From Chelydra serpentina (Eukaryota > Chordata > Testudines > Chelydridae), in the NCBI GenBank assembly GCA_037349315.1, contig JBAIAC010000059.1, positions 30,846,501 to 30,910,500 of the forward strand: a stretch of DNA of 64,000 bases, in the 5' to 3' direction. Position 1 is the stretch's first letter, and every line of letters begins with the position of its first letter. The position numbers were made by a program, and so were the translations under genes. Positions 22,729 to 33,063 of the stretch are shown one piece after another. The notes under the pieces were generated by a model. It did not search any database and had not been told where the DNA came from. It was given only the letters and a program-made list of their open reading frames with translations.

Positions 22729-23043
22729 ATTCAGCCTGAAGCTGGTAGTCGTGAGACTACACAGCATAAGCTCCTTGCCTTCTAGCTGCAGATGGTGCAA
22801 TAGGCTTGAAATTCATTGTCCTCTGTATGGCTGGGGGTGCTTGGACATAAATGAGAGTGACTCTAGTCATTCTCTTTTTTACATTTTGTTTAATGGAGAT
22901 TCAGTACTGCCTGGAACACGGGCAGAGGGATAGCTCAGCGGTCTGGGGTTTCCGGGTTTGCTACGGCAAGCAATTACCATACATCTCCAGCGTACGCTTG
23001 GACATTAGGTCTAGTGGGGATTCAGTCACACTGTAATACGAGC

Positions 23044-23115
23044 AGAGGGATAGCTCAGCGGTCTGAGCGTTGGCCCGCTAAACCCGGGGTTGCGAGTTCA
23101 ATCCTTAAGGGGGCT
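23044..23115 (+). repeat. tRNA-like module inside Harbinger 1 (second copy)
   Basis: 'gggatagctcagcggtctga' and 'gttgcgagttcaatccttaa', a cleaner A/B-box pair than the first copy, about 220 bp upstream of the transposase ATG. Confidence 0.75.
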
Positions 23116-23336
23116 CAGAGGTGATGATGGATGTCAAGCCTACTGAGCCATCTGCAGCTAGAAGGGAAGGTGCCTAACCTTTGCTCCCCCCTCCCTGTGT
23201 GAAAGCAGCGGAGGGGGGAGCCCAAAATCCTTTCGCGCCTTTTTTCATGCGGGCGCCATATTGCTGACACCATTGTTATCCACCCGCCGCTTCTGCTCCC
23301 ACTCTGCTGTCCTGCAGATACCATACCAGGGAAAGC

Positions 23337-25075
23337 ATGGAGCCCGATCAGATCACCGCGGCTGTTATCGCCGTTATGAACACCACGCGCATTGTCCAGG
23401 AGTATATGGAGAATGAGAGCCAGGAGCTGCTACAGCTACAGCAGGCGAGGAGGCGACGGCAGCGCCCTGAGGACAGTGATGAGGACATGGACACAGACCT
23501 CTCTCATAAAAGGCCCCCCCGCAAGGTGGACATCATGGTGGTAATGGGGCATGTTGATACAGTGGAACACCGATTCTGGGCCCGGGAAACAAGCACAGAC
23601 TGGTGGGACCGCATAGTGCTGCAGGTCTGGGATGATCAGCAATGGCTGCGAAACTTTCACTTGCGTAAGGGCACTTTCATGGAACTTTGTGAGTTGCTTT
23701 CCCCTGCCCTGAAGCGCCAGAACACCAAGATGAGAGCAGCCCTCACAGTAGAGAAGCGAATGGCGATAGCCCTGTGGAAGCTTGCAACGCCAGACAGCTA
23801 CCAGTCAGTCGCGAATCAATTCGGAGTGGGAAAATCTACAGTGGGGAGTGTTGTGATGCAAGTAGCCAAGGTGATCACAGAGCTGCTGGTACCAAGGGTT
23901 GTGACTCTGGGAAATGTGCAGGTCATAGTGGATGACTTTGCAGCAGTGGGGTTCCCGAACTGTGGTGGGGTGATAGACGGAACCCATATCCCTATCTTGG
24001 CACCGGACCACCAAGCCAGCGAGTACATAAACCGAAAGGGTTACTTTTCAATAGTGCTGCAAGCACTGGTGGATCACAAGGGACGTTTCACCAACATCAA
24101 TGTGGGATGGCCGGGAAAGGTACATGACGCTCGCATCTTCAGGAACTCTGGTCTGTTTCGGCTGCTGCAGCAAGGGACTTTCTTCCCAGACCAGAAAATA
24201 ACCGTTGGGGATGTTGAGATGCCTATAGTTATCCTTGGGGACCCAGCCTACCCCTTAATGCCATGGCTCATGAAGCCATACACAGGTAGCCTGGACAGTA
24301 GTCAGGACCTTTTCAACTATAGGCTGAGCAAGTGCAGAATCATAGAATCATAGAATCATAGAATCTCAGGGTTGGAAGGGACCTCAGGAGGTCATCTAGT
24401 CCAACCCCCTGTTCAAAGCAGGACCAACCCCAACTAGATCATCCCAGCCAGGGCTTTGTCAAGCCTAACCTTAAAAACCTCTAAGGAAGGAGATTCCACC
24501 ACCTCCCTAGGTAACCCATTCCAGTGCTTCACCACCCTACTAGTGAAAAAGTTTTTCCTAATATCCAACCTAAACCTCCCCCTCTGCAACTTGAGACCAT
24601 TACTCCTTGTTCTCTCATCTTCTACCACTGAGAACAGTCTAGATCCATCCTCTTTGGAACCCCCTTTTAGGTAGTTGAAAGCAGCTATCAAATCCCCCCT
24701 CACTCTTCTCTTCTGCAGGCTAAACAATCTCAGTTCCCTCAGCCTCTCCTCATAAGTCATGTGCTCCAGCCCCCTAATCATTTTTGTTGCCCTCCGTTGG
24801 ACTCTTTCCAATTTATCCAGAATGGTGGTGGAATGTGCATTTGGGCGTTTAAAAGCTCACTGGCGCAGTTTATTGACTAGATTAGATCTCAGTGAAACCA
24901 ATATTCCCATTATTATTACTGCTTGCTGTGCGCTCCACAATATCTGTGAGAGTAAGGGGGAGACATTTATGGTGGGGTGGGAGGTTGAGGCAAATCACCT
25001 GGCCGCTGGTTATGCGCAGACATCAGGGCTATTACAAGAGTACAGCAGGGTGCGTTGCGCATCAGGGAAGCTTTG
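23337..25075 (+). pseudogene. Harbinger transposase (HARBI1-like DDE), element 1, broken
   Basis: A cut-and-paste nuclease of the PIF/Harbinger superfamily. Open from ATG 23337 to 24333: an acidic N-terminus (DSDEDMDTDL), a helix-turn-helix region (SYQSVANQFGVGKSTVGSVV), IDGTHIPIL with the first catalytic Asp, GWPGKVHDARIFRNS with the second, and GDPAYPLMPW. A CR1 (24334-24821) then interrupts it between SKCR and [16 protein letters not shown], which carries the catalytic Glu. A CAGAAT duplication flanks the CR1. A 4-bp deletion near 25017, relative to element 2, shifts the frame before the C-terminus. The closest relative is the intact copy at 33064-34359. Confidence 0.93.
24334..24821 (-). 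mobile_element. CR1 LINE 3' fragment inside the Harbinger transposase
   Basis: A minus-strand CR1 tail plus ORF2 C-terminus ([20 protein letters not shown]...). The target sequence CAGAAT occurs on both sides (ending about 24336 and at 24820-24825). The uninterrupted site can be read in Harbinger 2. Confidence 0.95.
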
Positions 25076-25383
25076 AAAAACAGTTTCATGAATGGCCAGG
25101 ATGCTGTGTGACAGTTCTGTTTTTTCCCGTTAATGAAAAGCCCCGCCCCTTGATTCACTCTACTTCCCTGTAACCGAACCGCCCTCCCCTCCCGCCCTCG
25201 GTCACCGCTTGCAGAGGCAATAAAGTCATTGTTGCTTAAAATTCATGCATTCTTTATTAATTCGTCAAACAAATAGGGGGAAATATGGGGGTAACTGCCA
25301 CAGTCGCCTGGGATGGGAGGAAGGGAAGCACCAGGATGGGTGGTGGAGGAGGGGATGAGGGAAGGACAAGGACACACAGCACT

Positions 25384-27335
25384 TTAAAACTTATTGAATG
25401 CCAGCCTTTTGTTGCTTGGATAGTTCTCTTGGATTGACTGGTTGGGTGCACGGAGGCCGCCCAAACGCGTTCTTGGGCGTCTCGTTGAGGAGGTTATGGG
25501 ACTCGGGGAGGAGGGCTGTTGGTTACACAGGGGCTGTAACGGCGGTCTGGGCTCAGGCGGCCTTTCCTGAACCCTACGCCTTTCCTCAGCCATCAGCCGG
25601 AGGATTTCCGTTTGATCCTCTTGTAGCCTCAGAATTGTATCCTGCCTTCTCTCAGCATGCTGACGCCACCTACTCTCTTCAGCACGCCACCTGTCCTCGC
25701 TATCAAATTGTGCCTCTCTGGACTCCGACAGTGTCTGCCTCCACGCATTCTGCTGGGCCGTTTCAGTGTGGGAGGACTGCATGAGCTCTGAGAACATATC
25801 GTCTCGATTCCGTTTTTTTTTACTAATCTTCGCTAGCCTCTGGGAGGGTGATGAAAGGGGTGGCGTTGAAACATTTGCAGCTGCGGGAGGAAACAAACGG
25901 GAGAGGAGTAGTTTAAAAGACACATATTAGAGAACAGTGGTCCAAACATTACATAGCACATGTGAATTTGGTCCAAGGTTGCACTTTGCCTGTTATATTG
26001 AGGGTCTGCCGGTTTGCTGTGAGAGATCACACAAGCAGGTCCGGCGGGCAACAGAATTCGGCTTGCAGGCAGCCATAGTAAGCCGCAGTCTATAGGCTTC
26101 TTTAACCTTCATAACATGTGGGAATGGGTTCAAACAGAAACCCCCTCATTTCCCATAACAAACAGCCTTTGGGCTGGCAATTTAAAAAGGGTTGGCAATT
26201 GAAAAGGGAGGGGCGGCGGTTTTCGGGTTAACGTGCAGCGCGAACCTAATGGACACCCCACACACACACAGACACACATCCAAGATGTTCGCTGTTCCCC
26301 CTCCCCCCACCACATGGGTCACAGTGGGGAAGATTTCCGTTCAGCCACAGGCAAACAGCCCAGCAGGGACGGACCCCTCTGAAAGCCCCCTTAATAAAAT
26401 TCCCCTATTTCAACCAGGTGACCATGAATGATATCACTCTTCTGAGGATAACACAGACAGATAAAGAACGGATGTTGCTTGAATGCCAGCAAACACCGGG
26501 ACCATACGCCACCATGCTTTGCAATGCAATGATTCCAGACTACGTGCTACTGGCCTGGCGTGGTAGAGTGTGTTACCACGGAGCATGGGATAAGGCTGCC
26601 CTCCCCAGAAACCTTTTGCACAGGCTTTGGGAGTACATCCAGGAGAGCTTTCTGGAGATGTCCCCGGAGGATTTCCGCTCCATCCACATGTTAACAGACT
26701 TTTGCAGTAGCTGTAGCTGTACTGGCCGCGAATTAATCATTAAACATGCTTGCTTATAAAACATGTATTAATTTAACAGAGGTACACTCACCAGAGGTCC
26801 CTTCTCTGGCATCAAGCACGCCTAGGGTGGGTTCATAGGGTACTGGCTCCAGGGTGACAAAGAGTTCCTGGCTGTCGGGGAAAAGGGCTTCTCCGCTTTG
26901 TGGCTGTGTCTGTGCGGTATTTTCAGCATGATTATCATCATCTTCCTCTTCCCGAAAATGCTCCTCGGTGGTTTCTGATGATCCACAGATGGAGTCATAC
27001 CACATGGGTGGGTCTGTGCTGGCTGCACCCCCTAGAATGGCATGCAGCTCATCATAGAAGTGGCATGTCTGGGGCTTTGACCCAGAGCGGCTGTTTGCAT
27101 CTCTGGTTCTTTGGTAGGCTTGCCTGAGCTCCTTAATTTTAACGCGGCACTGTTGCGCATCCCTGTTGTAGCCTCTGTCCTGCATGCCCTTGGAGACTTT
27201 GGCATATGTATTGGCGTTTCTTCTTTTGGACCGTAGCTCTGCTAGCACGGTTTCGTCTCCCCATACAGCGATCAGATCACGTATCTCATGCTCGGTCCAC
27301 GCTGGAGCTCGTCTTCGGTTCTGGGACTCCATCAT
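25384..27335 (-). CDS. Harbinger Myb/SANT-like DNA-binding protein, element 1 (two exons)
   Basis: The accessory protein of PIF/Harbinger elements, thought to bind the element ends and help the transposase. Exon 1 is 27335-26792 (ATG at 27335), donor G|GTGAGT. Exon 2 is 25880-25384, acceptor CCGCAG|CTGC. The joined frame is 1041 nt with no stop before the end. Exon 1 has a Myb/SANT-like domain (RRRAPAWTEHEIRDLIAVWG, YAKVSKGMQDRGYNRDAQQC, KIKELRQAYQRTRDANSRSG) followed by FYDELHAILGG and an acidic stretch (REEEDDDNHAEN). Exon 2 is charged and probably coiled-coil (LRLQEDQTEILRLMAEERRR) with a basic end. The splice model is supported by identical sites in element 2. The gene survives although the transposase beside it is dead. 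Confidence 0.85.
26424..26759 (+). CDS. Third conserved ORF of Harbinger, element 1 (inside the Myb intron, antisense)
   Basis: A 111-codon ORF starting MNDITLLRITQTDKERMLLE, preceded by 'ccctatttcaaccaggtgaccATG', which could include a splice acceptor. It lies antisense in the intron of the Myb-like gene. Element 2 has a counterpart at the same place (31723-31433) with many substitutions but no early stop or frameshift over about 90 codons. No known domain is recognised. It could be a captured host exon, a true third transposon protein, or chance conservation of the noncoding intron. Confidence 0.45.
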   Translation: MNDITLLRITQTDKERMLLECQQTPGPYATMLCNAMIPDYVLLAWRGRVCYHGAWDKAALPRNLLHRLWEYIQESFLEMSPEDFRSIHMLTDFCSSCSCTGRELIIKHACL

Positions 27336-28210
27336 GGTCTGCTGATGAGATCTGCACTCACCTGCAGCTCGCCACGCTGGCCAAACAGGAAATGAAATTC
27401 AAAAGTTCGCGGGGCTTTTCCTGTCTACCTGGGTGGAGCAGTTGAGATCAGACTGCTGTCCAGAGCGGTCAAATGTTGTACTGTGGGATAGATCCAGGAG
27501 GCCAATACCGTCGAATTGCGTCCACACTAAGCCTAGTTCGATTCGGCAATGTCGCTTAAAGCGCTAATCCCCTCGTTGGGGGTGGAGTGGCGAGATCAAT
27601 TTTAAGAGCCCTAGAAGTCGATGTTAATGGCTTCATCGTGTGGACGGGTGCATGGATCAATCGATATAATGCTAATAAATTCGACCTAAACTCGTAGTGT
27701 AGACCAGGGCTATGTCATGTAGGGGAAGAAAATCTCCCAGAATAGCTTCAGTCAAAATTGGCAACCCTAGGCTTATAGCCCAATCATATTAGGTACTGTC
27801 ACACAGACATGAAATCTAATAATCATTAGGTGAGCAATACCACACAGGTATTTCCATTTAGGCTTAAAGTCTCATACCTTTTAGGTGGGCAGTACCTGAC
27901 AGGTGTTGCTATGCAGGTTTGTGGCCTAATAATTTTTATGTAAGCAATACCTCACAGATATTAGCATATAGGCTTGTGACCCAAAAAATTTTAGATTTGC
28001 AATATGTCACCAGCACCTCCAGGCATGAATGAGGCCTAATAATCTCTGGGTGAGCAATGTGATACAAATATTGCCATGCAGATTCGTGGCCTAATCGTCT
28101 TCATGTGAGCAATACCACACAGGTACTGACATCTAGGGTTAAGCTTTATTCATCTTTAGGTTAGCAATAGCACACAGGTACTGCCATATTGGCTTGAAGC
28201 CTAACACTCT

Positions 28211-28470
28211 ATGGGTATGTCCACACTTCAAAGTGGGGCTGTAATTCACAGCTGAAGGAGACATTTCCACATTAGCTCTGACTGAGCTAGTGCACTGGAG
28301 TGGTGCAAGCGGCAGGAGGGGCTAGCCATTCCAAGTACATATCCATCCGAAATGCTAGGCATGTACTCGTGGTGGCTAGCCCCTCATGCCATCCCCGCTA
28401 CACTCTATATTTAGTGTGCTAGCTCGATGAGAGCTAGTGTGGGTATGTCTCTTCAAGCTAGGAATCATAC
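28211..28470. mobile_element. MITE-like insertion in the 55-bp array
   Basis: Begins GGGTATGTCCACACTTCAAA and ends in an inverted relative ('...agctaggaatcatacccccagc', 'gggtatgtctcttcaagcta'). It contains an internal palindrome ('ggggctagccattcc' ... 'ggtggctagcccct'). The 55-bp register is lost here and restored at 28493. Boundaries approximate. Confidence 0.5.
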
Positions 28471-29130
28471 CCCCAGCTCAAAGTTACCTTGCAGGTGAGA
28501 AATAACACACAGGTAATGCCAACTAGGCCGAAGGCCTAATAAGCTTTGGGTGAATAATGCCACACAGGTACTACCAGGCAGGCGTGTGGCCTAATACTAT
28601 TTAGGTGAGCAGTACCACACTGATACTGCTATATAGGCATGAAGCCAAATAATCTGTAGGTAAACCATACCATACAGATACTGCCATGCAGGCTTAAGGT
28701 ATAATAATCTTTAGGTGAGCAATACCACACAAACCTTTAGGTTAATAATATCTTACAGGTACTATCATGCAGTTTCAAGATGTAATATTCTATTAATCAG
28801 AAATACTGCAGAGATAAGGCTATAAGCTAATAAACTTTAGGTAAGCATTACCACACAAGTACTGCCATCTAAAGCATAAGTTCTAATAATATTTAGGTGA
28901 GGAATACCACACAGGTACTGTCATGAAGGAGTATGGCCTAATAATCTTTAGATGAGCAATGCCACAAAAATACGGCTATCTAGGCATAAAGTTTAATAAC
29001 CTTTAGATTAGGACTACCACATAGAGACTACCTTATAGGCCTGAAGCCTAATGCTCTATAAGTGAGAAATAACACTCAGGTAATGCCATCTAGGACTAAG
29101 GCCTAGTAATCTTTAGGTGAGCAATACCAC

Positions 29131-29971
29131 TGTCACAGTTCAGAGCAACTGCACTTATATTTCCCCCTCCCTGGTCCACTAAGGGCACCCATTATTGGCT
29201 CCCAGCTCCTCAGCCAACACGTCCCTTGGACAGACATCTGCATCTCTCTCCCTCCTGACTGGGGACTTTCCAGTTCCCAGCCTACACTGTGATATCCCCA
29301 GCAAATCAGACTGCCTAAACAGGCCAGCTTCTGTGCTTTGCTTTCTCATCAAAGATTATGAACAGTGTAATTGCCAGCAGTTATAAATTACTACTCAGAT
29401 CTTGATAAGATAGAACATTTATTCTTAAATTGACAGCATTATAGAGAAAACATTAAAAACAATAACTGAACCTACACACTTGCTAATAAGCTTACCAGAG
29501 ATTACCTCCCAACTCCAGCAAGGGGTCTGGTAGGAGTCAGTCCTTCAAACTGCACCTAGGGGTTTCCCCTGTGACTAAAAGTTCATAACAGCATCAGCTC
29601 AGAGCTCACTCCCCCTGTGAATAGGGCAGTCTATCCTTTATACAGCTTGGGCCACTGATCTTGTGCCTCCAGGAATAAGTAATCAGCAGACAAAGGCCCA
29701 CTCTTCAGACCATAACCTCAAAAGGCTGGGTTTTTGCGTAACTGGAGGTGGGAAATTTACATTCGCCTCTCCTTAGACATTTGCCATGAAATCCACTTCA
29801 CATGTGTTGTTCTAAAAGACCATTCTTGTCTGCCACTTTGTTCAATATGGTCCTTTGATCATCCAGGCCCACATTAATACATAAACTTTGTGTTTAATAC
29901 AATGGCCTCCAAAGATATTTAAACTTAATCCAATATGAATTTCTGACAATATTCTTGGAAAACATCTGTCA
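29131..29971 (-). mobile_element. Solo LTR (family B)
   Basis: An 841-bp insertion between units of the 55-bp array, TGTCACAGTTC ... ATCTGTCA on the plus strand. Read on the minus strand it has TG...CA ends (TGACAGATG ... CTGTGACA), a TATA box (TATAAAGG, 29635-29642) and a polyadenylation signal AATAAA (29418-29423) about 215 bp downstream, the order expected of U3-R-U5. The flanks TACCAC and TAACCA are an imperfect duplication. Confidence 0.75.
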
Positions 29972-30822
29972 TAACCATACAAGGACTGCTTGAAGCCTAT
30001 TCATCTTTAGATGAGTAATGCCACACACAGGTACTGCCATGCAGGCATATGGCCTAATAATAGGTGAGCAATATCACACAGGTACGGCTATACAGGATTG
30101 TGACCTAGTAAACTTTTGGTGAGCCATATGTCACAGGCATTGCCCAACAGGTATGAGGGGCCTATGCAAATATTGGCATGCAGGTTTGTGGCCTAGTAAT
30201 CTTTAGGTCAGTTATACCTCACAGGTGCTTCCATCTAGGCTCAAGGCCTAATAATCTTTAGGTGAGCAATACCCTAAAGTTAAAGCCAAGCAGTCTCAAA
30301 GCCTAATAAGCTTTAGGTAAGTGGTAATTCATAAGTATTGCACTGCAGATTTGTGACCTAATAAACTTTAGGTTATCGATAACCCACAGGTACAGCCAGA
30401 CAGGCTCAATGCCTAATGATATTTAGGGAGCAATATCACACAGCCCTGGTCTACACTACGAGTTTAGGTCGAATTTATTAGCGTTATTTCGATTGATCCG
30501 TGCACCCGTCCTCACGACGAAGCCCTTAACATCGACTTCTAGGGCTCTTAAAATCGATCTCGCCACTCCACCCCCAACGAGAGAATTAGCGCTTAAAGCG
30601 ATATTGCCGAATCGATGTAGGCTTAGTGAGGACGCAATTCGACAGTATCGGCCTCCTAAATCTATCCCACGGTGCAACAGCTGACTGCTCTGGACAGCGG
30701 TCTGAGCTCGAATGCTCCTCCCAGGTAGACAGGAAAAGCCCCGCGAACTTTTGAATTTCATTTCCTGTTTGGCCAGCGTGGTGAGCTGCAGGTGAGTGCA
30801 GATCTCATCAGCAGAGGTGACC

Positions 30823-32779
30823 ATGATGGAGTCCCAGAACCGAAGACGAGCTCCAGCATGGACCGAGCGTGAGGTACTCGATCTTATCGCTGTTTGGGGA
30901 GATGAAACCGTGCTAGCAGAGCTAGGGTCCAAAAGAAGAAATGCCAAGACATATGCCAAAGTCTCCAAGGGCATGCAGGACAGAGGCTACAACAGGGACG
31001 CGCAACAGTGCCGCGTGAAAATTAAGGAGCTCAGGCAAGCCTACCAAAAAACCAGAGATGCAAACAGCCGCTCTGGGTCACAGCCCCAGACATGCCGCTT
31101 CTATGATGAGCTGCATGCCATTCTAGGGGGTGCAGCCAGCACAGACCCTCCCATGTGGTTTGACTCCGTATGTGGATCATCAGAACCCACAGAGGAGCCT
31201 GATGATGATAATGATGCTGAAAACAGCACACAGACCCAGCAAGGAAGCGGAGAAGCCCTTTTCCCCAACAGCCAGGAACTGTTTCTCACCCTGGAGCAAG
31301 TACAGTTCGAACCCTCCCAAGGCGTGCTCGATGCAGGAGAAGGGACCTCTGGTGAGTGTACCTCTGTTTAATTAATACATGTTTTATAAGCAAGCGTGTT
31401 TAATGATTAATTCGTGGTCAGTACAGCCACAGCTACTCGAAAAGTCTGTTAACATGTTCGGGGATGGAGCAGAAATCCTCCGGGGACATCTCCAGAAAGA
31501 TCTCCTGGATGTGCTCCCAAAGCCTGTGCAAGAGGTTTCTGGGGAGGACAGCCTTATCCTGTGCTCCGTGGTAACACACTCTGCCGCGCCAGGCAAGCAG
31601 CACGTAGTCTGGAATCAGTGCTTTGCAAAGCATGGCGGCGTACGGTCCCGGTTTTTGCTGGCATTCAAGCAACATCCTTTCTTTATCTGTGTGTGTTATC
31701 CTCAGAAGAGTGATATCATTCATGGGAACCTGGTTGAAATAGGGGAATTTTAGTACGGGGGCATTCAGAGGGGCTCCATCCCTGCTGGGCTGTTTGCCTG
31801 TGGCTGAACGGAAATCTTCCCCGCTGTGACCCACGCGGTGGGGGGAGGGGGCACAGCGAACATCTTGCCTGGGTGTGTGTGTGTGTGTGTGGGGGCGATT
31901 AGGTTCTCCCTGCATGTTAACCCGAAAACCGCCGCCCCCCCCTAACTTTTCAATTGCTAACCTGTTTGTTTTAAATTGCCAGCCCACGGGATGTTTGTTA
32001 TGGGAAATGAGGGGGTTGCTGTTTGAAAACATTCCCGCCTGTTGTGAAGCTTAAAGAAGCCTATAGAGTGTCTTACCATGGCTGTCTGCAAGCCGAATTC
32101 TGTTGCCCGCCGGACCTGCTTGTGTGATCTCTCACAGCAAGCCGGCAGACCCTCAATATAAGAGGCCCAGTGCAACCTTGGACAAAATGCACATGAGATA
32201 TGTAATGTTTTGTTCAAACAAAATGTGTCTTTTACATTTGTCTCCTGCTTGCTTCCTCCCACAGCTGCAAATGTTTCAACACCACCCCTTTCATCACCAT
32301 CCCAGAGGCTAGCGAAGATTAGAAGTAAAAAGAAAAGGAGTCGAGACGATATGTTCTCAGAACTCATGGAATCCTCCCACTCTCAGGCTGGCCAGCAGAA
32401 TGCGTGGAGGCAGACACAGTCTGAGTCCAGGAAGGCAGAATTTGATCGCGCGGACGCGTGGCGTGCTGAAGACAATGACTGGCGGGCTGAAGAGAGACAG
32501 CGGCATCAGCGTGCAGAGAGAAGGCAGGATGCAATTCTGAGGCTACTGGAGGATCAAACGGAAATCCTCCGGCTTATGGCTGAGGACAGGCGTAGGGTTC
32601 AGGAAAGGCCGCCTGAGCAAAGACCGCCGCTACAGCCCCTGTGTAACCAACAGCCCTCCTTCCCGAGTCCCATAACCTCATCCCCGAGACGCCCAAGAAC
32701 GCGTTTGGGTGGCCTCCATGCTCCCAGCCACTCAAGCCAAGAGAACAGTCCAAGCAAGAAAGGGCTGCCATTCAATTAG
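30823..32779 (+). CDS. Harbinger Myb/SANT-like DNA-binding protein, element 2 (two exons)
   Basis: Exon 1 is 30823-31351 and exon 2 is 32265-32779, with GTGAGT donor and CCTCCCACAG acceptor. The junction is phase 1 and the joined CDS is 1044 nt (347 residues). The N-terminal Myb/SANT-like region has W13, W25 and the segments APAWTEREVLDLIAVWGDE and KIKELRQAYQKTRDANSRSG. An acidic middle (EPDDDNDAENSTQT) follows, then a charged helical C-terminal half (WRAEERQRHQRAERRQDAIL, LLEDQTEILRLMAEDRRRVQ) and a basic tail. The first ATG is in the context gtgaccATGATGG. It is divergent from and shares the element with the transposase at 33064-34359. Expected role: binding terminal sequences and recruiting the transposase to the nucleus. 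Confidence 0.87.
31433..31723 (-). CDS. Third conserved ORF of Harbinger, element 2 (antisense in the Myb intron)
   Basis: A 96-residue frame from MNDITLLRITHTDKERMLLE to PEHVNRLFE, the counterpart of 26424-26759 in element 1. The frame is also open upstream of this ATG. Amino-acid changes between the copies are frequent (for example CQQTPG/CQQKPG, HGAWDKA/HGAQDKA), so purifying selection is not obvious. The last residues differ because element 1 is shifted after 'RSIH'. Function unknown. Confidence 0.42.
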   Translation of the reverse strand: MNDITLLRITHTDKERMLLECQQKPGPYAAMLCKALIPDYVLLAWRGRVCYHGAQDKAVLPRNLLHRLWEHIQEIFLEMSPEDFCSIPEHVNRLFE

Positions 32780-33063
32780 TTTTAAAGTGCTGTGTGTCCT
32801 TGTCCTTCCCTCATCCCCTCCTCCACCACCCATCCTGGTGCTTCCCTTCCTCCACCACCTATCCCGGGAGACAGTGTCAGTTACCACCATAGTCCCCCCT
32901 CTGTGTTTTACGAATTAATAAAGAATGCATGATTTTTAAGCAAGAATTACTTTATTTCCTCTGCAAGCGGTGATCGAGGGGGGGAGGGCAGGGCGGTTTG
33001 GGTAAAGGGAAGTAGAGCGAATGAAGGGGCGGGGCTTTTCATTAGTGGGGAAAAACAGAACTT

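Larger units (their letters stand above)
22192..27710 (+). mobile_element. PIF/Harbinger DNA transposon, element 1 (inactivated)
   Basis: A 5.5-kb element with terminal sequences GGGTACGTCTACACTAC at the left and, on the reverse strand, GCCCTGGTCTACACTAC at the right. It carries a plus-strand DDE transposase (broken) and a convergent minus-strand spliced Myb-like gene, the two-gene layout known for PIF/Harbinger elements. TAA precedes the left end and TAT follows the right end, so the 3-bp target duplication is imperfect. It is inserted in a MITE and contains a CR1. Confidence 0.9.
22074..27768. mobile_element. Small MITE, split by Harbinger element 1
   Basis: Its ends AGGGTTGCCAACCCTCC (22074) and AATTGGCAACCCT (27768) are inverted repeats. 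Only about 176 bp belong to the MITE (22074-22191 and 27711-27768); the rest is Harbinger 1. The array flanks show a TAGGCT/AGGCT duplication (22068-22073 and 27769-27773). Confidence 0.75.

Noticed and set aside
22658..23115. tRNA genes
   Set aside because: A/B-box-like modules are present, but they are embedded in a DNA transposon and match the SINE head; there is no clear mature tRNA with acceptor stem.
27774..30442. CRISPR array
   Set aside because: The 55-bp period has no constant repeat with unique spacers, the whole unit drifts, and the genome is vertebrate.
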